Positions 48,390 through 57,774 are shown, counted from the stretch's first letter. The stretch: 64,000 bases of DNA from Streptomyces sp. HUAS ZL42 (GCF_040782645.1 NZ_CP160403.1:2046001-2110000), one strand, 5' to 3'. Numbers and translations: made by a program. Notes: generated from the letters alone by a model not told the origin.

Positions 48390-50137
48390 GGGTACGTCTC
48401 CGCATCGGGATCGGCGTAACTGGGGAAACCGGCGAACTGGGCCGCGATCTGCTCGGGGGTGCGCTCATGGGTGTCGTCGGTGGACACGGGGCCCGGCACG
48501 TTGTCGGCGCTGTCACGCAGCTGTGCGGCGACATGAGCACCGGGCCTGCGCCGCGGCAGTCCGTCCGCGGTGAACGGCGGAGGGGCCTCGGGTTCTGCAC
48601 GAGTGTCCGAGGTTCCCGCAGGCAGGGCCGGCGTTGCCGAAGGGGCGGGACCGGTGTCCGTGCCGGCCGCGACGGATTCCGGGCTGTTGCCGGTCTTGTC
48701 GCTGAGCCGCCCGGTCATGCGAGCACCAGGCGTGCGCCTTGGCAGACCATCGACGGTGACCGAAGGAGCGGCCGTGTCGGCCGAGTGGGCACTCCCGGTG
48801 ACCGGAGGAACGGTCCCGGTCCCCGAAGGAACGTCCATGGGGCGTGCCGGCACCGCGGGAGGAGCCTTCGGGCGGGCCTGCATGCCTGACAGCGCCTCGC
48901 GGGGGGAAGGCGATGCGGGGGCGGTCGCGCGTGGTTGTACCGAAGTCCGCGGGGCCTCGGCGAGGAGTGCGCGGGGCACCATGACCACGGCGGACAGACC
49001 GCCATAGGCCGACGGCCGCAGGGTGACGGCGATGTTGCACTGTGCCGCGAGGCGGCCCACGACGAAGAGGCCCAGCTGGTCGGTGTCCGCGATCTCCGCG
49101 AACAACGGCGTGACTCTCAGGCGACCGTTCATCTCGGTCAGCAGCCCGGTGGACAGACCGTTGCCCCGGTCCTCGACCTCGAAGGCGATACCGCTTGCCG
49201 TGGGAACGGAGCGCACGACGACTTCGAGGTGGGGTGCGGAGTAGGCGAGGGCGTTGTCGATGAGTTCCGCGAGCAGATGGGTCAGGGCCCCGGCCGCTTC
49301 GGGAACGATCCAGCCCTCCGCCCCGAACTCGGTCTGCACGCGCTGCAGGCTCGGCGATTCACCAACTGCGTCGATCACGATGTTGCCGGCCGTTACCGGC
49401 GAGGTATGAGGATGGGGCACGGTACCGCCGACGAGCAGCAGCAGGTTCTCCAGTCGGCGACGGAGCTGTACGACTTCGTGGTCCAGTGCGTAGAGCGCGT
49501 CCCTGAACTCGGTGTCCTGGTCGGAGCGGCTCTGCATGTCGTCCAGCTCCCGCAGCAGGGCGGCAACCGCGACCAACGCGTGTTCGGCGGCTCCGACGCA
49601 GAAGCGGTTGAAGCCCTCGCGTTCCCGGTGGACGGCGTAGGCCGAATCCAGGGTCTGCAGGGCGAGCCGGGCCACGGCATCGCTGATCACACCGAACTCG
49701 TCGTGGCGCCCGGTGGGTTTGGGCAGGTCGTGGGCGTTCACGTCCTCTCCGTGTCTGAGGCGCGCGACCAGATCGGGAAGGTGTTGCTGAGCGACCGTCA
49801 GGGCCATGGTCCGGGCATGATCGGCCCGCCGGATCACAGTGCGGCAGATGACGAGGGTCAGCCCGGTCACCGCGAGGCCGACGAAGGCACCGGCTCCGGC
49901 GAGTGCATACGTCTCGCGTCGCAGCTGCCGTCCGGCTTCCTCACCGCTGACGGAGCTGGCGACCAGGACATCCGACTTCTGGAGCATCCAGGTCGTGCGA
50001 GCGACGACCAGGCCGGTCATGGCGACCGGGACAGTGATCGCGAGAAGACGAAGGAGGCTGCGCACGGAGAGCTGACCGGGCCAGGCATCGTGTCGGCGGG
50101 GCGGCAGGGATGGTGCCGAAGTGGGCGGAGAAAGCAT
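48386..50137 (-). CDS. cvnA: Conservon 2 sensor-like ATPase (CvnA type, long form)
   Basis: 583 residues. Two TM helices (VRSLLRLLAITVPVAMTGLV and LAGAGAFVGLAVTGLTLVIC) enclose only about 35 extracytoplasmic residues. A HAMP-like coiled-coil follows, then the GHKL domain (LLAELIDNALAYSAPHLEVV, VEDRGNGLSTGLLTEMNGRL, DQLGLFVVGRLAAQCNIAVT). The last 190 residues are low-complexity with DGLPRRTPGARM and DGLPRRRPGAHV repeats. Such repeats also occur in the first conservon CvnA tail. It probably senses an envelope signal. Confidence 0.9.
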   Translation of the reverse strand: MLSPPTSAPSLPPRRHDAWPGQLSVRSLLRLLAITVPVAMTGLVVARTTWMLQKSDVLVASSVSGEEAGRQLRRETYALAGAGAFVGLAVTGLTLVICRTVIRRADHARTMALTVAQQHLPDLVARLRHGEDVNAHDLPKPTGRHDEFGVISDAVARLALQTLDSAYAVHREREGFNRFCVGAAEHALVAVAALLRELDDMQSRSDQDTEFRDALYALDHEVVQLRRRLENLLLLVGGTVPHPHTSPVTAGNIVIDAVGESPSLQRVQTEFGAEGWIVPEAAGALTHLLAELIDNALAYSAPHLEVVVRSVPTASGIAFEVEDRGNGLSTGLLTEMNGRLRVTPLFAEIADTDQLGLFVVGRLAAQCNIAVTLRPSAYGGLSAVVMVPRALLAEAPRTSVQPRATAPASPSPREALSGMQARPKAPPAVPARPMDVPSGTGTVPPVTGSAHSADTAAPSVTVDGLPRRTPGARMTGRLSDKTGNSPESVAAGTDTGPAPSATPALPAGTSDTRAEPEAPPPFTADGLPRRRPGAHVAAQLRDSADNVPGPVSTDDTHERTPEQIAAQFAGFPSYADPDAETYP

Positions 50138-50183
50138 CGATCCTCACGGAGGTGGCAAGGAGGTGAAGCAGGGGTGGAAGGGA

Positions 50184-50242
50184 CCGCCGGGCCGCGCGTC
50201 GGCTTCGGGAGGCGTGAGCGAAGCCGAGGCGCGGCCCGGCGG
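50184..50242 (-). terminator. Long inverted repeat, terminator of the glutamine synthetase-like operon
   Basis: Two 24-bp arms (50184-50207 and 50219-50242) match with a single mismatch around an 11-nt loop. It lies 36 bp after the stop at 50278 and ahead of the conservon start at 50137. The core GAGCGAAGCCGAG is also seen in the repeat at 56493-56534. Confidence 0.8.
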
Positions 50243-50277
50243 CCGATCTGGGCGAGCGGTCGGGGTGCTGTGAACCC

Positions 50278-51726
50278 CTAGGCCCGGGCGAACCCCCGCT
50301 GCCGGTCGACATCGGTCACGTGCGTGTGTACGACGTCCAGCTCGATCTCGGCGGCCCGGGAGTAGTGCTCGACCACGGTGGGGCCGAGCATGCGGCACGC
50401 CGACTCGCTTTTCCGGAACGCCTCCAGTGCCTCGAGCAGGGTGGCCGGGACCGGCCGGTTCCCGGTTGCCTGGTACGCGTTGCCGGCCTGCGGCGGCGGC
50501 AAGGGCAGCTCATGATCGATCCCGTGCTGTGCGGCGGCCAGAACCGCCGTGAGGGCCAGATAGGGGTTGACGTCCGCCCCTGGCAGCCGGACCTCCAAGT
50601 GGAGACCTTCGTCGTGGCCGACCACACGCACGGCGCACGTGCGGTTGTCCCGGCCCCAGGTGAAGGCGGTCGGGGCGAATGAACCGGCACGGTATCGCTT
50701 GTAGGAGTTGGGGTGGTGAGCGTAGAGGGGCGCGAGGTCGGGCAGAGCGTCGAGCAGGCCGGCGACGACCTTGCGCGCCGTCTCCGGCAGGCGCCCGTCC
50801 CTCTCGGCGAAGACCGGCTCATCTTCCCGCCACAGGGACAGATGCACATGGCATCCGCTGGCTACGCCCGTATCGGGGGCCGCCATGAACGTCGGCGCCA
50901 TTCCGGCGCGCTCAGCGGTGTGCCGTACGGCGTGCTTGAAGACCAGGTGGCCATCACATGCCCGTAGCGGATCCCCGTACGGAAAGGTCACCTCCACCTG
51001 GCCGGGGCTGCCTTCGCCCTTCACCGCTTCGACGGGGAGACCGGCACCCGCGAGGGCGGCCTGCAGCCTGCGCAGAAAGGTGTCCGTTCGCCGGGGGATG
51101 TCAAGGGAGTAGTCCAGATTGGTCATGACGACGGGCCGCAGATCCCGGTGGCCGGACTGTTCAAGATCGTGATGGGTCCCCTGGTAGAGGACGAACTCGC
51201 TCTCCAGGCCCACCTTGGCGCTCAGACCATGCCCGCGGAGCCCTTCCAGCTGGCGGCGTAGCATACGGCGGGGAGCCACCTCCACGGGCCGGTCGGCGGT
51301 GTCCAGCGCATCGGCGAACACGAGAGCAGCGCCGGGAATCCAGGGAAGCATCCGAACGGTGCCCGGATCGGGGAGCAGGCGTACGTCCCCGTACCCGCTC
51401 CCCCATGAGGTCAGCGCGTAGCCGTCGAGGGGACGCATGTCGACGTCCGTGGCGAAGACATAGGCGCACATCTCCGCACCGCCGGAGAGAACCCGGTCCA
51501 CGAAATGGCGTGCGCCGTGACGCTTGCCCTTCAGCCGGCCCTGCATGTCGGGTGCGGCGAGCAGCACGGTGTCGATGTGTCCGGCGGTCACGCGGTCGAC
51601 AAGCTGGTCGAGGGTGAGCAGCCCGGGGGGCCGCTGCGTCCTGGAGCGGCGCGCGGACGGCGCAGTGGCCTGGCCGGCCTGGCCGGCGAGTGGCCCGGGG
51701 GTGACAGCCTGTTGCTCGGGCGCCAT
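50278..51726 (-). CDS. Glutamine synthetase-like gamma-glutamyl-amine ligase (GlnA4/PuuA type)
   Basis: 482 residues from ATG 51726, overlapping the permease stop by 1 bp (TGATG). Motifs: GLESEFVLYQ, VKGEGSPGQVEVTFPYGDP, SGCHVHLSLW, NSYKRYRAGSFAPTAFTWG and the Arg segment RDNRTCAVRV. These are the GS ATP/Glu site, but the sequence belongs to the GlnA3/GlnA4 subgroup, which glutamylates polyamines or ethanolamine rather than ammonia. A co-encoded APC permease supports uptake of an amine. Which amine is used cannot be read from the sequence. Confidence 0.87.
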   Translation of the reverse strand: MAPEQQAVTPGPLAGQAGQATAPSARRSRTQRPPGLLTLDQLVDRVTAGHIDTVLLAAPDMQGRLKGKRHGARHFVDRVLSGGAEMCAYVFATDVDMRPLDGYALTSWGSGYGDVRLLPDPGTVRMLPWIPGAALVFADALDTADRPVEVAPRRMLRRQLEGLRGHGLSAKVGLESEFVLYQGTHHDLEQSGHRDLRPVVMTNLDYSLDIPRRTDTFLRRLQAALAGAGLPVEAVKGEGSPGQVEVTFPYGDPLRACDGHLVFKHAVRHTAERAGMAPTFMAAPDTGVASGCHVHLSLWREDEPVFAERDGRLPETARKVVAGLLDALPDLAPLYAHHPNSYKRYRAGSFAPTAFTWGRDNRTCAVRVVGHDEGLHLEVRLPGADVNPYLALTAVLAAAQHGIDHELPLPPPQAGNAYQATGNRPVPATLLEALEAFRKSESACRMLGPTVVEHYSRAAEIELDVVHTHVTDVDRQRGFARA

Positions 51727-53240
51727 CAGACGACGTCCCTCTGGATCGCGGCCATTTCGGGGGTGCCGCTGTACAGGGGGGTGGAATAGGACCGGTGAGC
51801 CACCCACCACCAGACACTGGCCAGCAGCAGCACCACGGCCAGTGCCACCGACGCGTAGTTGAAGGAGTCGACTGTGACGGGATTGCTCTGCGGCAGGCAG
51901 AACAGAACGGTCACGACCGCCACCCACACCACTGCCACCCAGCCGATCGGCTTGCTCCAGGCTCCGAGGTTCCACGGCCCCACGGGGAACCGGTGGCCGG
52001 CGCGCAGCCGCAGATAGATGGGGATGGCGTAGGCCGGAGTGATGCCGATGACGTTGATCGCCGTCACCGCCGCGTAGGCCGTCGCGGAGTACAGGGACGG
52101 AAGGGCCAGGACCAGGGCCACTCCGACCGAGAGCCACACAGCCCGGGTGGGTGTCCCGGTCCGGGTGGAGACGCGCCGCCACTGCCCGGATCCGGGCAGC
52201 GCACCGTCCCGGGAAAAAGCGAACACCATCCGGCTCGCCGCCGCGACCTCGGCGTTTCCGCAGAACAACTGGGCCACGATGACGATCAGCAGCAGTGCCT
52301 TGGCCCCGGCCAGTCCGACGGCGTCAAGGAAGATCTGCGCCGGCGGCACCCCGGTCGCCGTGCTCTGAGTGGCGGCGTAGTCCTGAATCGCCCAGGTCAG
52401 CCCGGTCAGCAGGATGAAGCCGGCGATCCACGAGACCCAGATCGAGCGCACGATGCCACGAGCGGCGGACACCTGGGCCCGGGTCGTCTCCTCGGACAGG
52501 TGCGCGGACGCGTCGTAGCCGGAGAACGTGTACTGCGCCAGCAACAGCCCTATCGCCGCGACATAGAACGGGCTCTCCCAACCGGTGCCGTTGGCGTAGT
52601 GCCCGAACACGAAGTCCGCGGACCGGTGGTGCGACGGCACGATCGCGAGGACACCGACGATGACGGCCACGCCCCCCAGATGCCACCACACGCTGACCGA
52701 ATTGAGGATGCTCACCAGGCGTACGCCGAACAGGTTCAGCGCGGCGTGAAGGACGAGGATGCAGGCGTAAATGACCAGGATCGATCCCGGTGTGGGCTCG
52801 AAACCCCACTGAAGGTTCAGCAGAGCGCCGGTGAACAGCGCGGCACCGTAGTCGATCCCGGCGATCGCCCCGAGCAGGCCCAGCAGGTTCAGCCAGCCGG
52901 TGTACCAGCCCCATCGGGGACCGCCCAGCTGATGAGCCATGTAGTACAGCGCCCCCGACGTGGGATAGGCGCTGGTGACCTCTGCCAGTGCCATGCCGAC
53001 GCACAGGACGAACAGACCCACTGCGACCCAGCCCCAGAGCATCACGGCCGGACCGCCCGTGTTCAGCCCGAAGCCGTAGAGAGTCATGCAGCCGGACAGC
53101 ACCGAGATGACCGAGAAGCTGATGGCGAAATTCCCGAAGGGGCCCATACGCCGGGCTAGTTGTGGTCTGTAACCGAGCTGGGAAAGCAGCTCGTCGTCCT
53201 TTACGGACGGCGAACCTGCGGATCGTGCCGAGTGCGACAC
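51726..53240 (-). CDS. APC superfamily amino-acid/amine permease
   Basis: 504 residues with about 12 TM helices. Consensus motifs: FGNFAISFSVISVLSGCMTL, VTSAYPTSGALYYMAHQLGG, YTFSGYDASAHLSEETTRAQ and SRMVFAFSRDGALPG. It resembles the GABA/ethanolamine/polyamine permeases of the APC family. The stop overlaps the downstream ligase start, so uptake and glutamylation are translationally coupled. Confidence 0.9.
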   Translation of the reverse strand: MSHSARSAGSPSVKDDELLSQLGYRPQLARRMGPFGNFAISFSVISVLSGCMTLYGFGLNTGGPAVMLWGWVAVGLFVLCVGMALAEVTSAYPTSGALYYMAHQLGGPRWGWYTGWLNLLGLLGAIAGIDYGAALFTGALLNLQWGFEPTPGSILVIYACILVLHAALNLFGVRLVSILNSVSVWWHLGGVAVIVGVLAIVPSHHRSADFVFGHYANGTGWESPFYVAAIGLLLAQYTFSGYDASAHLSEETTRAQVSAARGIVRSIWVSWIAGFILLTGLTWAIQDYAATQSTATGVPPAQIFLDAVGLAGAKALLLIVIVAQLFCGNAEVAAASRMVFAFSRDGALPGSGQWRRVSTRTGTPTRAVWLSVGVALVLALPSLYSATAYAAVTAINVIGITPAYAIPIYLRLRAGHRFPVGPWNLGAWSKPIGWVAVVWVAVVTVLFCLPQSNPVTVDSFNYASVALAVVLLLASVWWWVAHRSYSTPLYSGTPEMAAIQRDVV

Positions 53241-53315
53241 CGAACTACCTCCATCAAGAAAATCGGTAAGGACGCGCGGAAACAGGCGCGGAGGGGAGCG
53301 GCCGCCGGAGACGCG

Positions 53316-54341
53316 CTACCTGTACCGGGAACCACGTGCCAGTTCGGCTTGGGCCGCGGCAAGGCACTGCGCACGTGCCCACACGAACTCGCCCTCGGCC
53401 AGGTCTGCGCGGCCGGAGAGATCGGCGGTGTACTCCCACGGCTGGTGCGTGGCGTACTGACCGATCGCACGGAAGACCTCGGCGGCTTCTGAGAACCGGT
53501 GGCCGGCCCACAGGGCATGGGCGAGGTGGTTGAGATCCAGCGGTGGGCGAAGAACCTCTCCCGGATGCCTGAACCACCGGTGCAGGGCACGGTCCACGTC
53601 GCGGACGATGTGTATGCGCTGCCATTGCTGGCGCGCAAGTGGATCCGCCGCCCGAAGCCGCTCGCGTTGCAGCCGGTAGTGGGCCGCGTACGCGTACAGC
53701 GGCAGTACGAGGACCGCCGATCCGTCCGGCGCCGGCGCAACCGCCCACTGCACGAAGTGCAGCGCGTCCGCGAGCGAGCCCCCGGCGCGGGCGTAGAAGA
53801 ACCGCAGCATCCGGTGGTACGCCTCGCGGTTGAACGGATCCCGTACGTGAGCCTCCCGCAGGAGCTGCCACGGACCGTGGGGCAGGGTCGGCTCCGGCGG
53901 CGCCACCTGCTGTTCCTGCCGCAGTTGCTGCTCGTCGAGTTGCGCCAGCGCCAGCAGACACACCCAGGGGACGGGGTCGTCGGGGCCGCTGTGAGCCGCG
54001 AGCCGTACCGCCTCACGGGCCGACTCGGCCAGCTCCTTCTCCCTGGGATGCCCCCGGCGCCGGGCCTGCAGCGCCCGCTCCACCGCGACCCGGGCCCGCA
54101 TCATCATCGCGTCCGCGTTGCCGGGGTCCTCGGCCCGCCATGCCTGCACCACGTCCGAAGCCGCGGCGGCCGCGGCCAGCACCTGACTGCGCGACGTCCT
54201 GAGCGCCCAGTTCCCTTCGGCACGGGCCAGCACGGTCCGCATCGCCATCCAGCGCCCGGTCCGGAGGTCCTCCAGTGCCACGCGCAGTTCCTGGTCGTGA
54301 CCGGCCGGGTGGTACACAGGCCGGAAGCCGTCACGTCCCAC
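53316..54341 (-). CDS. Helical TPR-like protein of unknown function
   Basis: 341 residues. Repeated helical pairs with small-residue patterns occur (VVQAWRAEDPGNADAMMMRA, VRLAAHSGPDDPVPWVCLLA, LREAHVRDPFNREAYHRMLR, FVQWAVAPAPDGSAVLVLPL), consistent with a TPR-like solenoid. It is a soluble protein with no signal peptide. It may belong to the conservon-adjacent region, but the role is unknown. Confidence 0.7.
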   Translation of the reverse strand: MGRDGFRPVYHPAGHDQELRVALEDLRTGRWMAMRTVLARAEGNWALRTSRSQVLAAAAAASDVVQAWRAEDPGNADAMMMRARVAVERALQARRRGHPREKELAESAREAVRLAAHSGPDDPVPWVCLLALAQLDEQQLRQEQQVAPPEPTLPHGPWQLLREAHVRDPFNREAYHRMLRFFYARAGGSLADALHFVQWAVAPAPDGSAVLVLPLYAYAAHYRLQRERLRAADPLARQQWQRIHIVRDVDRALHRWFRHPGEVLRPPLDLNHLAHALWAGHRFSEAAEVFRAIGQYATHQPWEYTADLSGRADLAEGEFVWARAQCLAAAQAELARGSRYR

Positions 54342-55201
54342 TGGTTCCCCTCTGCGCGTCGGCTCGCGTATCCCCGCACTGTGAGGAACAGGGCCGGCGT
54401 GAAGCCCCGCTCGGACTGTTCGTTTCCTCTTTTTGTTTCATCTGAGCCTCGTGGGTGGGCAGTTGTCGGCGTTGTGGGGGCAGGGCGTTCACCCAGTGGC
54501 ATGTGTTGAGCGGTCTTGTGAGGGCGGCGGGAAGGACGGATGTGGCTCCGGATGGTGTTCAAGGCCGTCGAAGACGAAGAACCCGGTCCGGTCCCGTGTC
54601 GAAAGACGCGGTCGCCACCGCGATCGGCGGTCGGGCACCACACCCCACACCGGGATGGGACTCGCCTCGCCCGGTGATGTCGTGATCAGAATGCACCAGC
54701 TGACGGGCCGTCGGAATCGGTGGAAGCACGCATCCGTAGAACTACCTATAGAGCGCATCGCTCGCCGCGATCGCCGCCCAGCCCCGGGACTGCCATGTGA
54801 CGACTGCCCCAGAAGTGCTGTACGAATCTTGGTCAACGCAGTTCGGCATCCGCCCTCGGTACGAAGCCGCGGGGAACGATGCGGACGGCAGCACCGGGCG
54901 GCAGGTGAGCGCGTACTTTGGCCGAATTCCACGACAGGCCCGGCAGACTCGCGGAGCGTGTGCCGTTCGTCAGCGGAGAAGCGGAACTCAGCCGGCTCGG
55001 CGCGGTCCTGGAACGCGTGGGAAAGGACGGGCCGGCAGTGAGGAGGTGGCCACGCCGGCAGGTCCGGGGCCCGTCGCTGCAACCCGCGCCCGGCCTTTCC
55101 GCCGACCTCTACAGCCTGTGCGCCACCGTCTTCCACCTCGTGACGGGCACCGACCCACTGCGATCCTCGGAAGCACACCGTCATCCGGCATGATTGCAGG
55201 C
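54342..55201. other. 860-bp gene-poor stretch with a protein kinase remnant
   Basis: No complete gene. On the plus strand around 55097-55163 the frame reads LSADLYSLCATVFHLVTGTD, matching subdomain IX of Ser/Thr kinases. Upstream of it, 54918-55000 reads MAEFHDRPGRLAERVPFVSG, without kinase motifs. The remainder has only short, unconvincing frames. It looks like a relic zone next to the insertion element. Confidence 0.4.
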
Positions 55202-55513
55202 ATGATCACTGTTCATCTGAAGTACGAGATCGACCCCGACAAGCTCGAGGACTTCGAGGAATACGGTCGCCGCTGGGTCCGGCTCGTCGACCGTTTCGGC
55301 GGGACGCACCACGGCTACTTCCTGCCGAGTGAGGGCGACAGCGACATCGCCTACGCCCTGTTCTCCTTTCCCAGCCTGGCCGCGTACGAGCAGTACCGCA
55401 CGGACAGCATGTCCGACCCGGAGTGCCGGGAAGCGTTCGAACTCGCCCGTGAGACCCGCTGCATCAGACGGTACGAGCGCCGCTTCCTGCGACCGCTCGA
55501 CGGCGTGTCCTAG
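55202..55513 (+). CDS. NIPSNAP family protein
   Basis: 103 residues from ATG 55202, with GCAGG upstream; an earlier ATG at 55190 would add four residues. The dimeric alpha/beta-barrel pattern is ITVHLKYEIDPDKLEDFEEY, GGTHHGYFLPSEGDSDIAYA, LFSFPSLAAYEQYRTDSMSD. Family members often sit beside LysR or redox genes. It ends 4 bp into the antisense LysR remnant. Confidence 0.88.
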   Translation: MITVHLKYEIDPDKLEDFEEYGRRWVRLVDRFGGTHHGYFLPSEGDSDIAYALFSFPSLAAYEQYRTDSMSDPECREAFELARETRCIRRYERRFLRPLDGVS

Positions 55514-55725
55514 GCCGGCCGAGGGCGCGGGGTGCGGTCCTGCCGCGTGGCTGTGCGCAGCGCTGCGATGACGGCCGTGGTCGTCGGGTTCGCGGTCTCG
55601 GTGTGACGCGTCGCGGCGAACAGCAGGCGCAGGATCGGGAGATCCTCGATGGGCGCCGTGCGGATTCCGGGCGTGGCCGGGTCGATGGCGGTCCGGGGGA
55701 CGAGCGCGGTGGCGAGGCCGGCCCG
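55510..55725 (-). pseudogene. LysR regulator C-terminal fragment cut by the TnpB element
   Basis: The minus frame reads RAGLATALVPRTAIDPATPG, IRTAPIEDLPILRLLFAATR, ANPTTTAVIAALRTATR before the stop at 55510. This is the end of a LysR effector domain. The frame stops matching at about 55725, where tnpB coding sequence begins on the other strand. The N-terminal 250 residues or so are gone. Confidence 0.75.
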
Positions 55726-55728
55726 ACG

Positions 55729-56900
55729 CCCGTGCAGGCGGCGGCACTTGAGGCGACCCTGCATGCCTGCAACGAGGCCGCCACTGCCGCCCACGTCGCC
55801 TTCGAGGAGAAGGCGGCCAAACCCCCGGCCCTGCGCAAGCACACCTATCAGCAGATCAAGACCCGGTGGAATCTGGGTGCGCAGGCCGCCCAGCACGCGA
55901 TCAAGAAGACCTGCGACGCCTACACCACGCTGCGCGCCAACCTCCGTAACGGAAACTACGGCAAGCCCGGCTCCAAGCGTTACGAGAGGGCGGCCGGCAA
56001 GCCGGTCACCTTCCGCGCGGACGCCGCGCAGCCTTATGACGACCGGATGCTGTCCTGGCAGCACAAGCAGCGCACGGTGTCGATCTGGACCACGGCCGGG
56101 CGGATGAAGAACGTCGCGTTCACCGGCGAGCCGGGGCAGCTGGCGGTGGTGGCTGCGCACCGCAAAGGTGAGTCCGATCTGCTGTGCCGGGGCGGGCAGT
56201 GGTATCTGCTGGTGACCTGCGACATCGCCGAGGCCGAGGGGAACGCACACCCGGTGGGGTTCGTCGGGGTGGACTTGGGCATCGTCAACATCGCCACCAC
56301 CTCCACCGGCAAGCGGCACAGCGGACGCCGCCTGAACCGGCGCCGTGAAGCAGACCGGGAGCTGCGCACCAAGCTGCAGCAGCAGAACACCAAGTCCGCC
56401 AAGCGGCGGGCGAGGAAGCACGCGGGCAAGGAGAAACGCCGGGCCCGCGACATCAACCACAAGATCAGCAAGCGCATCGTGGTGGAGGCGAATGGGGGTA
56501 CCTCCCGCGCGAGCGAAGCCGAGCGTGGGGGAGCACCGGTCGCGGAATCGCCCTGGAAGACCTGACGGGCATCCGCGAACGGGCACGGCTGAGAAAGCCC
56601 CAGCGCGTCACGCTGCACTCCTGGTCGTTTCACCAGCTCGACGCGTTCATCGCCTACAAGGCGAAACGCGCCGGGGTCCCGGTGGTGTACGTAGATCCGG
56701 CGTACACCAGCCGGGAATGCTCCCGCTGTCACCACATCGAGAAGGCCAACCGGCCCTCCCAGGCCGTGTTCGTCTGCCGGTCGTGCGGCTTCGCTGAGCA
56801 CGCCGACCGTAACGCGTCCCACAACATCAGCCACCGCGGCTGGTGCGCGTGGGTCCGCGGGGCCGAGTCACAGGCCCCTGCCCTCACCCTCATCGCCTGA
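55729..56900 (+). pseudogene. tnpB: TnpB RNA-guided nuclease gene, 5'-truncated and interrupted
   Basis: The frame runs from TPVQAAALEATLHACNEAAT through HTYQQIKTRWNLGAQAAQ to the first RuvC Asp motif GFVGVDLGIVNIATTS. It is then broken by a short palindromic repeat at 56493-56534, after which reading resumes in another frame: RGIALEDLTGIRERARLRKP (RuvC Glu), SRECSRCHHIEKANRP and VCRSCGFAEHADRNASHN (zinc ribbon and last Asp). All catalytic residues survive. The missing N-terminal methionine region and the frameshift make it inactive unless the reading frame is rescued. Confidence 0.85.
56493..56534. repeat. Short palindromic Streptomyces repeat inserted in tnpB
   Basis: The segment starting TGGGGGTACCTCCCGCGCG and ending GAGCGTGGGGGAG folds into a hairpin around CGAAGC. 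It resembles small intergenic repeats common in streptomycetes. 44 bp lie between in-phase tnpB codons, not a multiple of three, so it causes the frameshift. Confidence 0.7.
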
Positions 56901-56983
56901 CCGGCGACACCATCGAGTGTGAGAGCTGGACGCAGCCGGGACCACCGAAGCCATCGGTGAACCCGAGCAGCAAGCCCGTCGTT

Positions 56984-57766
56984 CTAGCGACGGGTAGTTG
57001 ACAGAAACGTCGCCCTGCCAGGGCCTTCCTCGACGAAGCTGCGCATCCCCCGCTCGCGGTCCTCCGTCGCGAACAGGCCCGCGAACCAGTTGCGTTCGAT
57101 GGTGAGACCGGTGTCGATGTCGGCCTCCAGGCCCTGGTCGATCGACTCCTTGGCGGCTCGCAAGGCGAGTGCCGGGCCCCTCGCCAGCCGGGCGGCCCAG
57201 GCGTGCGCCTGCTCGTACACCTCGGCGGCCGGGACCACGAGGTCGACCAGGCCGATCCGAAGGGCCTCGTCGGCCTTGACCATCCGGCCGGTGAAGACGA
57301 GGTCCTTGGCCTTGGAGGGGCCCACGAGCCGGGACAGGCGCTGGGTGCCGCCCGCGCCGGGGATCAGGCCGAGCAGGATCTCGGGCTGGCCGAGCCTGGA
57401 GTTGTCGGCGGCGATCCGGTAGTCGGCGCACAGGGCCAGTTCGCAGCCGCCGCCGAGCGCGTAACCGGTGATCGCGGCGACGACCGGCTTGGGGATGCGG
57501 GCGACGGCGGTGAACGCTTCCTGAAGCGGGCGCGAGCGCCTGACCATTCCCGCGTGGTCGAGGAGTTGCATCTCCTTGATGTCCGCGCCGGCCGCGAACA
57601 CTTTCTCGCCGCCGTACAGGATCACCGCTCGGACGTCGTCGCGCTCGGTCACCTCCGCGGCGAGCTCGCCGAGCCGGTCCTGGGTGGCGATGTCGAGGGC
57701 GTTCATCGGCGGGCGGTCGAGGCGGATCGTGCCGACGCCCTCGGCGACTTCCAGGTGCACGGACAT
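56984..57766 (-). CDS. Enoyl-CoA hydratase (crotonase family), paa-linked, 3' end supplied by the IS
   Basis: 260 residues. Crotonase motifs: LDRPPMNALDIATQDRLGEL, KVFAAGADIKEM (first oxyanion Gly), GYALGGGCELALCADYRIAA, LGQPEILLGLIPGAGGTQRL with catalytic Glu. It is expected to hydrate enoyl-CoA intermediates in phenylacetate or fatty acid degradation. The last residues after EEGPGRATF (LSTTRR and the stop) fall within the insertion-element right end. The normal end of the gene has therefore been replaced. Confidence 0.88.
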   Translation of the reverse strand: MSVHLEVAEGVGTIRLDRPPMNALDIATQDRLGELAAEVTERDDVRAVILYGGEKVFAAGADIKEMQLLDHAGMVRRSRPLQEAFTAVARIPKPVVAAITGYALGGGCELALCADYRIAADNSRLGQPEILLGLIPGAGGTQRLSRLVGPSKAKDLVFTGRMVKADEALRIGLVDLVVPAAEVYEQAHAWAARLARGPALALRAAKESIDQGLEADIDTGLTIERNWFAGLFATEDRERGMRSFVEEGPGRATFLSTTRR

Positions 57767-57774
57767 GGGCTTCC

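Larger units (their letters stand above)
55726..57002 (+). mobile_element. IS200/IS605-group (IS1341-type) TnpB element, left-truncated and degenerate
   Basis: It contains one decayed tnpB and no tnpA. The right end carries a perfect hairpin (arms CCCGTCG / CGACGGG, 56975-56994) followed by TAGTTGAC, as in IS605-family ends; in TnpB systems this region also encodes the guide (omega/re) RNA. The left end is lost: the element starts at the second residue group of tnpB fused to a LysR fragment. The right end lies exactly at the 3' terminus of the enoyl-CoA hydratase gene. Confidence 0.8.
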
